From: Sambucus nigra
Lineage: Eukaryota; Streptophyta; Magnoliopsida; Dipsacales; Adoxaceae
DNA length: 64,000 nt
Direction of reading: 5' to 3'
NCBI GenBank assembly: GCA_949130495.1
Contig: OX422215.1
Location: 10,207,302-10,271,301 of the forward strand
Part shown: positions 11,028-19,838 of the stretch, piece by piece
Position numbering within the stretch: position 1 is the first letter of the stretch
Layout: every line of letters begins with the position of its first letter
Program-made: the position numbers and the translations under genes
Notes under the pieces: generated by a model
The model's input: only the letters and a program-made list of their open reading frames with translations
Told to the model about the DNA's origin: nothing
The model's database searches: none

Positions 11028-11720
11028 TTGCCTAGCGTCTCTTTTCTAGGACATGTCATTTCTAAGGAGGGAGTGTTTGTTGACCCTCAAAATATCAAAG
11101 CTATACTGGATTGTCCTAGACCAACTAATGTGATGGAGATTCATAATTTCCTGGGATTAGCATGTTATTATCGAATATTTGTTGAAGGATTTTCTAGTAT
11201 TGCCAAACCTTTATCTAGCTTAACCCAAAAGAAGGTGAAATATGAATGGTCTGAGGAAGTTGAAAATAGTTTTCATGAACTTAAGAATCGATTAGCAACT
11301 GCCCCAATATTAATTATTCCTTTCGGGACAAGGGGATTTGTGATTTATAGTGATGATTATAAAAATGGTTTGGGATGTGTACTAATGCAAAATGGGAAAG
11401 TAGTAGCTTATGCCTCGAGACAGTTAAAACCACATGTGCAAAATTATCCAACCCATGACCTAGAATTAGCAGCTGTAATTTTTTCTCTTCAGATTTGGAG
11501 ACATTATTTGTATGGTGAGACTTGTAAGATTTATACCGATCATAAAAATTTGAAATATATTATACCCAAAAAGAATTGAACATGAGACAAAGGAGGTGGT
11601 TAGAATTAATGAAGGATTATGATTTGAATATTCATTATCACACGGAGAAAGCTAATATAGTAGCTGATGCTTTAAGTAGGAAGTCTACACCAAATTTAGC
11701 GTGTCTTATTACAAGTCAGG
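11028..11720 (+). pseudogene. Element B RT thumb/connection and RNase H
   Basis: The connection ([36 protein letters not shown]) is followed by RNase H. The motif [14 protein letters not shown] has SDD in place of the usual [14 protein letters not shown] keeps the Glu and [11 protein letters not shown] keeps the third Asp. A TGA at 11577-11579 follows PKKN and the frame shifts to [15 protein letters not shown], which continues to VADALSRK. Confidence 0.88.
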
Positions 11721-12720
11721 AAGCAATGTTAAAGAATCTGAGAAGTATGGAAATAGATGTACGTATTTATAGTAAAGGAGGAATAATCACAAATTTACAA
11801 GTACAACCCATCTTGATGGAAAGGATCAAAATTGCACAAGTAAATGACCCACAACTAAAGAAGATTAGAGAAGAAGCTATTGAAGGGAAGAGAATTCAAT
11901 TTGGGATACGAGATGATATATTGAGATTTGGAAATAGAGTGTGTGTTCCATATGATGCCCAACTAAAGAGGCAAATTTTGGAAGAAAGTCATTACTCGAG
12001 ATTCACATTTCATCCTGTATGTACAAAGATGCATAAGGATCTTTGAGAAGTATTTTGGTGGAATAACATGAAAAGGGAGATAGCGGAATTTGTATCTCAG
12101 TGTTTATTTTGTCAAAAAGTAAAAGCTAAACATCAAAAACCATTAGGATTACTACAACCCCTACCTATCCCTGAGTGGAAATGGGAACATATTACTATGG
12201 ATTTTGTGACAGGTTTACCAAGGAGTTAAAATGGTAATGATTCTATTTGTGTAATTATTGGCACGTTAACTAAATCTGCTCATTTTCTTGCCACTAAGAT
12301 TACCCACTCTTTAGAAAAGTTAGCCAAGTTGTATGTACGGGAAATTATTAGGCTTCATGGAACTCCAATTTCAATTGTTTTTTATCGTGACCAAAGATTT
12401 GTGTCTCGCTTTTGGAAAAGCCTACAAGCAGCCATGGGAACATAATTGAATTTTAGCACCGCTTTTCATCCTCAAACAGATGGACAATCTGAGAGAACCA
12501 TTCAAACCCTAGAGGATATTCTTAGGGCATGTGTACTTGATCTGAAGGGGAATTGGGATGATCATTTATTGTTACTAGAATTTGCATATAATAATAATTA
12601 TCAATCAAGTATTCAAATGGCTCCATATGAGGCACTCTATGGAAGAAGGTGTCGTTCCCCTACATGTTGGGTAGAAGTTGGAGAAAGAAAATTATTGGGA
12701 ACAGAATTGATATAGATCAC
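11721..12720 (+). pseudogene. Element B integrase zinc domain and core
   Basis: The HHCC region (ESHYSRFTFH, then CLFC) and the core (ITMDFVTGLP) are clear. The second catalytic Asp is lost: the motif reads SIVFYRDQRF where relatives have SDRD. The Glu lies in [10 protein letters not shown]. Stops at about 12044 (TGA), 12226 (TAA), 12443 (TAA) and 12713 (TAG) all fall at expected Arg or Gln positions. It cannot be functional. Confidence 0.88.
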
Positions 12721-12730
12721 AACAGAGAAA

Positions 12731-13240
12731 GTGAATTTGATACAAGACCGACTTCCAATTGCTCAAAGCTGTCAAAAGAGTTATGTTAACAATCTTCGAA
12801 AAAATTTGGAACTCCAAAGAGGAGATTATGTGTTCTTGCGAGTATCACCAGCAAAGGGAGTAATCCGATTTGGGAAGAAAGGGAAATTGAGTCCAAGATA
12901 CATAGGACCTTTTAAAATATTTGAAAGGATAGGAGTTGTTACGTATAGAATTGACTTACCTCCTGAACTCTCTAGTGTGCATAATGTGTTTCATGTATCA
13001 ATGATGAAGAAATACATCCCAGATCCAACGCATATCCTAAGTCACGAACCTCTTCAAGTTAGAGAAGATTTGTCATACATTGAGCATCTAGTAGAAATTT
13101 TGGACCATAAAGATCAAATATTACGAACCAATTTAATTCCACTGGTCAAAGTATTATGGCGTAATCATTCCATTGAAGAAGAAACATGGGAGCGGGAAGA
13201 TGAAATAAAGGATAAATATCCATACTTGTTTAGAAATTAA
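12731..13240 (+). pseudogene. Element B integrase C-terminus with chromodomain-like tail
   Basis: The frame has the RGDYVFLRVSPAKGV segment, the GPF/Y-type motif (KLSPRYIGPFKIFERIG) and VHNVFHVSMMKKYIPDP. It ends in a chromodomain-like tail (IPLVKVLWRNHSIEEETWERE ... KYPYLFRN) with a natural stop at 13238-13240. This tail is diagnostic of Tekay/Del-type chromoviruses. Confidence 0.88.
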
Positions 13241-13270
13241 TGTAAGTAAAGTTTGGGGACCAAACTTTTT

Positions 13271-13285
13271 ATAAGGAGGGTAGGA
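13271..13285 (+). other. Polypurine tract of element B
   Basis: The purine-rich ATAAGGAGGGTAGGA ends directly before the LTR start TGTAGTGACCCC. It lies about 30 bp after the pol stop. Confidence 0.8.
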
Positions 13286-14241
13286 TGTAGTGACCCCACT
13301 TTTATATGTTCATATATAGTTTTAAATGTTTTATTATTTCATATGTGATATGAATAATGTTAATTTATTATTTTAGTCTAATCCTCCCTTCATAAATCAT
13401 GAAATATCAAATTAGTTACAAACATAAAATTTTAAAGTTTACAGTAGGAATGTTCATATTAGAGACTAGTTTTGACAATTATAATATAACTATTGACTTG
13501 AGGTAAAAACTAAAAAGTTTTAGATATATGAATTAGGTTTGTAACACAAGAAACAATGTGTTAAACAGAGGTCCGAGCAAGAAGTTATACCAAAATTACG
13601 AAATGAGGGTAAATATGTCCATCCTTTATGTCATATTTTGTCTTATTACCACACCATGTGTAATATTTTGATTGGTTGAAGGGGAGGATGGTTTGGCCAA
13701 CTTAAAAACTTTGAAATAACCTCCTTATTCATCAAAATGGATTAAATCAAAGTCTTATAGCATATCCTAAGCTAAATGACAAGTTTTGGGGTAGAAAATG
13801 AAATTTTATAAAACTTTAGGGACTTGATTTTCAAATAATGAAAGTTCTAGGGAATAAAATGAAAATATATAAAGTACCATTTTGTAAATAAAATATTTTC
13901 AAGGACCTCTAAGAAATATTGAAAATGTATGGTGTAAAAATTACTAAAATACCCTTCATGTGTAAAATAACCCTTATACCCTTAATAACTTTACACCTCG
14001 TGCTTCACACCTCGTGCTTGATAGCTCATGCTTGGTTTTGACACCTCCACCGTACACGTGTTGCCTTTAAAGGAAAGGAAAAAACACTTGTCATGCAATT
14101 AGAGAAATCCAATACACGTGTCGACGTTCGGTGAATTGAGACTGCAAGACAGCTCCGTTACGCGACACGCTAACGCTGACTCACCAAATTGGACGCTTAG
14201 TCATCGGGACACATGTCAACAACCTAATAACTTTGGGAAAT

Positions 14242-14250
14242 TATAAATAG
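14242..14250 (+). promoter_or_regulatory. Probable TATA box of LTR B
   Basis: TATAAATAG lies about 955 bp into the LTR, followed by a purine-rich stretch typical of a leader. The spacing and sequence fit an LTR promoter; no transcript evidence is available. Confidence 0.6.
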
Positions 14251-14609
14251 AGTCCTTAGGATCAGTTCTTACATGAAATTAATTCCTGAGATCCGAGAGA
14301 AATAGTGAGAGGAAATACAGGAAGGTTAAGAAGAAGTTTCGTCTTAAGAAATAACAAGTGATCCAAGACTCAGCATCTGTGACTTCGGACTTCGGTTCTA
14401 TATGATTACTCTGACATTCCTTGTGTATTTTGATTATATGATATTATTCAAACTACATATATTTTGTGAAATGATTTTATTCCCATATACATCTGATACC
14501 GATGATTCCATTATTTGTTATATCTGTATATCTCTCGATATATACATCTGATTTGAATTCTGAAATTATTGATTCGGCCTATGGAAACTCTCTTACTATG
14601 TTGGCCTTG

Positions 14610-14738
14610 ACTACCGGGTGGAAATATTTGGGTGGTACCTTCCCAACTGGTTTATCGTTGGTGTGCCCTAAATAAGGCGTTGTTTCAGATATCATGATTT
14701 TCTGTTTGCGTTGTTGCCGGGTCGAAATATTTGGTAAC
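14610..14738 (+). repeat. Two hairpins sharing one loop sequence (LTR B)
   Basis: At 14610-14636 the arms are ACTACC and GGTGGT around GGGTGGAAATATTTG. At 14713-14738 the arms are GTTGCC and GGTAAC around GGGTCGAAATATTT. Each stem has one G-T wobble. The arms differ but remain pairable, while the loop is nearly identical. Confidence 0.7.
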
Positions 14739-15384
14739 ACTATCTGTTTATCTGGGTATTATAGCGTACATGGCCATCAAAATAAACTGAATTATTGACA
14801 TATTTTTCAAATTTTTTTATCTGTTTGGTTCTGAACTGATTATTCTGAAAATATATATTGCCAGTTTACTTTATATATTTTACTGCAAATTCCTGTCCAT
14901 ATATGTATATGCCTTATGTTGGAAATTAAATAGGTATCAATTTTTTGAAAAACCCTGGAATGTCTGGAGATTGAACCTCACTCGGCTTTTAGGTGACGTT
15001 GTATAACTAACCATTTTTCAGGAAACAAGTAAGCTTGGAGGGAACGAAAAAGGACTATATGGAAGATTTAACTTTTAGAGCTCTTTTTGGTTATTTTAAG
15101 TAAAAAGTTGTTATATCATATAGCCCATGTTTGGCTCTCTTGTAATAAGTTTTAAATTTCGTTTTAAGTTATTACTCGTTGTGACTTGTAATATATATGA
15201 AGTTTCCTTTTAGAAAGCTCTGATGACTTAAATCCTTTAATTTCAGTATTTTACGATTCATAACCATGTAATTGTATTTCCGTTACATTTAATTAAGGAA
15301 ACAATGTAAGTCAGAATATTTGTTGCCTTGGTGGCATGTCGAGACACTCATTCCCTACTATTATTTTGGGATGGGGTCGTGACA

Positions 15385-15510
15385 CATTTCCCCACTCACC
15401 TCTGGATATTTTCCCCTTGAATGAAATATATAATATTTTCTTAACTAATTTTGGATTATGAAAAAATAAAATTTTCCTCATGTTTCAATTATCCTACCAA
15501 ACATTAGCTC

Positions 15511-15546
<36 letters not shown>

Positions 15547-15872
15547 TCTTGCTTTGATTTTTTGAAAAAATCTTTGCCATCTATGTATAGAAGAACAAAA
15601 ACAAGTAGATAGCACTACGTCTATATACCGATTGAACCAATGACTATTCATGATTTCATTATTGAAACAATTTGACACTGGTTCTAAATTAGAGGAATGT
15701 TGTGGTAAAACTTCATATGAAACGATGTGGTAGAAAGCAACGTGAGACTGTAAGGATACGACCATTTTATACTAGAATAAAGGTGATCTTTGCTCGACAT
15801 CATTTGTTCTGTTCCACTAGAACCCTTTAGGGGGGTGTAATGTAAATAGTACATGATGGAGCTCGAGCATTA
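15385..15872. other. Spacer between elements B and C
   Basis: AT-rich sequence with a (TA)n run at 15511-15544 and no recognisable gene. It may be host flank or old transposon debris. The last 40 bp (TGTAAATAG then TGGAGCTCGAGCATTATGG) weakly resemble the leader and primer site next to the other LTR of element C. Confidence 0.6.
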
Positions 15873-17087
15873 TGGGCATCCCCCAATACTCGCGGAGGTA
15901 GGGATGAAGAAGAGGAACGTCTTCAACGTCGAGAGGATCTTGGTCCCACGCATCCCTCGCGGGAGCACTTCGGCCGGCATTGACGATGAGATGAAAACTG
16001 TAGAGAGATGGAATCGCCAGTCTATTTTACTCAAAATAAACAAAAGAAAAGGGAGCCATCTCGAAGGACAGCATCCAAAGACATACTGATACATACGAAA
16101 CCAAAATGATTCGAAAAGGGTCCGGTGGCTAAGTTACGAAATGGGAAGGTGTTAGGCACCCATTCCACCCTTATGGTCTCACATGGGTTATTGATATTTT
16201 TGTTTATTTCCCCGTGATATGTGTGAATGTGTATATGTAGTGGATATAGGAATCAGCGACTTGTATCATGGAAGAGATAAAGCGATTCATCCGTAGGAAT
16301 GTTCCTAAAAGCAATATTAGAAAATAGGATATACGCGATTATCCTAGCATTGATCGTTATAATGGGACGATAACGCATATGAAATAATACGCAACTAAGA
16401 ACAAATATATTTATACGTAAACATATAGAATCTAAGAGAGTTAAGTTTAAAGAATATAGAAAAATAGAAAACAAAAAGTAGGAATAGGACTCGAGTCTTG
16501 AGTTTTACCCCGAGACGCCTACGTAGCCTATAAAGGCATCAAAGTCCATGTAGTTCGTATGCAAAATGAGGGGTGGTATGTATCCCAAAAATCCAATCGG
16601 GGACTTCTCTTATGTGTGTGTGTGTGTGTAAAAAAGTGTTTTAGCTGTGAGAAATTTATGAGAATTCCCGTTTGGAATTTATGAGCAAACCCTTTTTTCT
16701 TGTTTTTTGGGTTTTATTTATATGAAAATAAGAGATGTGCAATAATACAAGATAAAAAAGTATATTATGATATGTGAGATGAGAGAATAAAAGTGCTATG
16801 TAATAAAACAAATTAATACAAATTTAGGAGAATTTAAAGAGAGAGTTGAAAAGGTTGGACCTTCTTGGAGATCTTGAGCTTGATCTTGGATGTTGGAGAG
16901 AAGCCCTTGCACTTGGGTGATGATGAAAGGTGGTTAATTCACCAAGTTTGATGAAAAGGATGATTAAAAGTGAATGTTGGAAAAGGATTTGGATATGGAA
17001 ATCACGCTGACTTCGAGAGGGATTTTCTAAGCTCGTTGAGAGTGATGGGGTTCAGATCTTCTTCTTTTTACAATAAGGTTAGGCCCT

Positions 17088-17097
17088 CCTTTTTATA
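17088..17097 (-). promoter_or_regulatory. TATA box of the 3' LTR of element C
   Basis: The minus strand reads TATAAAAAGG followed by AGGG. It is preceded by CCGATC and GCCCTGGGCC. The same box is at 33912-33921 in the 5' LTR, where it would drive the genomic RNA. Confidence 0.7.
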
Positions 17098-17229
17098 GGC
17101 CCAGGGCATTTCTGATCGGTATAGCCCTGGTCTTGCCCATCGACAGGTGTGTTTAGGCACATTGCTGATGAGCAGGGTTTGGAACCTGCCGTTTGGCAGT
17201 CTCTTCTAGGATCCTTAGAAAAATCGATC

Positions 17230-17880
17230 GTAGAGCGCAAACCGTTGATCCGAATCGTGCACGGGGTGAACCGTTGGAAAGGTACTTCAGAGACCTTCGA
17301 AAGTATTTGGACTACCCTTGGGTTCGAGAGTTGACTTTGGTTCAAATGTGTCTCAGAAGCATTCATTGGTCCTTTGGACGGGGAATCATTGGACGCAAAT
17401 GAATTTTTTGTCTGCATGGTAAATCAGAATCGCCCACGGGGCGGACCGTTGGAAAGGTTAGGAGATGTACTTAGACATTACAAAGAGATTGACTCAGTTT
17501 GGGGAGTTGACTTTGGTCAACCCGAGCTTGGAAGAATTTGGTGACCTTTCAAAGTAAAACGGATCGTTCGTCCGTACCATAAGTCAGAATCACGCACGGG
17601 GCAGACCGTTAGAAAGAGGTTTTAGTGACGTTAGAAGATTCATTCATTCTTAGTCGATCTGAAGAGTTGACTTTGGTCAAATGGATCCTGCGAGAATCTA
17701 GTGACCTCGTGATTAAATTTCGAGGGAAAACGGGTCGTTCGCCCGCATCATAAGTCCGAATTGTGCACGGGACAGATCTTTGGAAAGGGGATTCAGTGCC
17801 CTTTGAAGATTCATTCAGTCTCGGTGAATCTGAAGAGTTTGACTTTTGGTCAAATGGAGCCTGGGATTGCCCGATGGCTT
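17230..17880 (-). repeat. Four degenerate repeats of about 165 bp inside LTR C
   Basis: Units can be tracked by a GCACGGGGCGGACCGTTGG-like core starting near 17263, 17428, 17588 and 17757, each followed by a GAGTTGACTTTGGTCAA-like motif. The other LTR has the same series near 34076, 34251, 34411 and 34582. Confidence 0.75.
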
Positions 17881-17980
17881 TTAGGTTAGTACCCGGGGTA
17901 TGACTTAGGTTTGTAGCGATGAGGGGAGGTGCTAGGGAACCTACAAAGAGGTTAGGGGGTGTTAGAATGGGGTGTCTACA

Positions 17981-17995
17981 GAGCCCCTCGACGGG
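17981..17995 (-). other. Probable polypurine tract of element C
   Basis: The minus strand reads CCGTCGAGGGGCTC directly before the LTR start TGTAGACACCCC. It is short, but in the right place at the inner edge of the 3' LTR. Confidence 0.55.
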
Positions 17996-18054
17996 TGAGT
18001 TTGGAACAAACGATATCCATCGAATAGACACCACATGATGCCTTTGAAAGAGGT

Positions 18055-19215
18055 CGATTCTGAGGACCTAAGGATGAGGGTGAACGATTCCGATGGTTGA
18101 GGACGATTCTGAGGGATTGAAGATGAGGGTGATCGATTCTGCAGGTCGAAACCAATTCTGAGGGCTTGAAGATGATGGTGACCGATTCTGTGGGTCAAAG
18201 CCAATTCTGAGGGATTAAGTTGAGATGACCAATTCTACGGGTCGAAGCTAATTCTGAGGGCTTAAGTTGAGATGACCAATTCTGCGGGTCGAAGCCAATT
18301 CTGAGGGCTTAAATTGAGATGACCAATTATACGGGTCGAAGCCAATTCTGAGGACTTAAGTTGAGATGACCAATTATGCTGGTCAAAGCCAATTCTGAGG
18401 GCTTAAGTTAGGATGGCCAATTCTGTGGGTCGAAGCCCATTCTGAGGGCTTAAGTTTAGATGACCAATTCTGCGGGTCGAAGCCAATTCTAAGGGATTAA
18501 GTTGAGATGACCAATTCTGCGGGTCGAAGCCAATTCTAAGGGCTTAATTTGAGATGACCAATTATGTGGGTCGAAGCCAATTCAGAGGGCTTAAATTAAG
18601 ATGGCCAATTCTGGGGGTCGAAGCCAATTCAGAGGGCTTAAGTTGAGATGACCAATTCTGCGGGTCGAAGCTAATTCTGAGGGCTTAAGTTGAGATAACC
18701 AATTCTGCGGGTCGAAGCCAATTCTGAGGGCTTAAGTTGAGATGACCAATTCTTCGGGTCGAAGCCAATTCTAAGGGGTTAATTTGAGATGACTAATTCT
18801 ATGGGTCGAAGCCAATTTTGAGGGATTAAGTTGTGATGACCAATTCTACGAGTCGAAGCCAATTCTGAGGGCTTAAATTGAGATGACCAATTCTACGATT
18901 CGTAGCTAATTCTGAGGGCTTGAAGATGAGGGTGACCGATTCTGCGAGTCGAAGCCAATTCTGAGGGCTTAAGTTAAGATGACTAATTATGTGAGTCTAA
19001 GCCAATTATTAGGGCTTAAATTGAGATGACCAATTCTGTGGGTCGAAGCCGATTCTGAGGGCTTAAATTGTGATGACAAATTCTGATGGTCGTAGCCAAT
19101 TCTGAGGGCTTAAATTGAGATGACCAATTCTGCGAGTCGAAGCCAATTCTGAGGGCTTAAATTGAGATGGCCAATTCTATGGGTCAAAGCCAATTCTGAG
19201 GGCTTAAATTGAGAT
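18055..19215. repeat. Minisatellite of about 47-bp units beside the 3' LTR of C
   Basis: About 24 units occur. The consensus unit has two half-units, GACCAATTCTGCGGGTC and AAGCCAATTCTGAGGGCTT, then AAGTTGAGAT. Each half-unit is a small hairpin (GACC/GGTC and AAGCC/GGCTT) around an almost identical AATTCTG loop. The first units near 18055-18200 are more divergent (GATGAGGGTGA). Tandem arrays in this position are known in Tat-lineage elements and can seed satellites. Confidence 0.92.
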
Positions 19216-19736
19216 GTTCTCAGGGAACTCTATCGGGGAAATTACCTCGTGATTTTGATTTGAGCTGGGGAGTTGATTGCTAGGTAAGTCCTCGTATCTT
19301 TTGGGGATTTTTCCATGTAATCGCTAGTTTGATGTTGTAAATTCCACTATAAGGAAGCGATTAGGTGGTCCATGCTTTGCTCGGGGAGACTTGAGACCTT
19401 TGGGGTACTTTAGAGGTCCTCCGGGGATGTTTTTATGAGGAGATTTACTTGGATTTTGAGAGTTCCGTTGGGTAAATTAGGGTTTTGCTCAAGGGAGTGA
19501 GAAATTTTCTTGGTGGAAATGTTCTAAATCCCCTCCAGGATTCTGAGGATTTTTCAGGGTTTTCTGGTATTTTTCTAGAGTTTCTGTACGAAAATTTGAG
19601 GGGGGTGCCGAGTGGCATGGTGTAGAGGGTGCCATTCGATAGTGGCACGGACTTTTGGACTGCCTCGAGAAGGTAAAGGGTCAGTTCCGATCGATAGGTG
19701 GGGGTGCAGTGCCGATCGACATGACCCTTGGCATCC
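19216..19736. other. Spacer upstream of antisense gene 1
   Basis: GC-richer sequence between the minisatellite and the TATA box at 19737. It contains repeated CCGATCGA motifs (19688-19722). No gene recognised; it probably holds upstream promoter sequence for the plus-strand gene. Confidence 0.5.
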
Positions 19737-19745
19737 TATAAAAAG
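19737..19745 (+). promoter_or_regulatory. TATA box of antisense gene 1 (element C)
   Basis: TATAAAAAG followed by AGGG lies about 100 bp before the ATG at 19839. The preceding CCGATCGACATGACCC resembles the sequence before the LTR's own TATA box. Confidence 0.7.
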
Positions 19746-19838
19746 AGGGTGGGTTCCCCTCATTTTTCACAGCTTCTTGCCTTATCTCTTTCTGCGATTT
19801 TCTTCTGCGAATCGTTCAATCATTCCGTAATCTAAATA

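Larger units (their letters stand above)
9829..15384 (+). mobile_element. Element B: Tekay-like Ty3/gypsy, 5' part displaced by element A
   Basis: Plus-strand protease, RT, RNase H, integrase and a full 3' LTR are present in order. The 5' LTR and gag are not in the window and would lie left of element A. All visible pol is in one reading direction and is interrupted by at least seven in-frame stops, most of them consistent with C-to-T change at Gln or Arg codons. The element is an old, inactive copy. Confidence 0.92.
13286..15384 (+). repeat. 3' LTR of element B (about 2.1 kb)
   Basis: The LTR runs from TGTAGTGACCCC to GGGGTCGTGACA. The two ends form near-perfect inverted termini. It contains a plus-strand TATA box at 14242, a short duplicated CACCTCGTGCTT (13995-14020) and two hairpins with a shared loop at 14610-14738. 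No partner LTR is in the window. Confidence 0.85.
15873..17980 (-). repeat. 3' LTR of element C (about 2.1 kb)
   Basis: The plus strand runs from TGGGCATCC to GGTGTCTACA and matches 32709-34803 along its length, with point changes and small indels. It contains a (TG)n run near 16614-16630, a minus-strand TATA at 17088-17097 and four degenerate repeats of about 165 bp at 17230-17880. The small open frames within it (for example 15853-16094 and 17079-17417) recur, disrupted, in the other LTR and look non-coding. Confidence 0.9.

Noticed and set aside
15853..16094. Opposed small open frames at the start of LTR C
   Set aside because: The matching stretch at 32700-32930 in the other LTR changes or breaks them, so they are LTR sequence and not genes.
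17079..18204. Several 60-140 codon frames in and beside LTR C
   Set aside because: They overlap the 165-bp repeats and the minisatellite, on both strands, with no conserved domain and no support in the other LTR.
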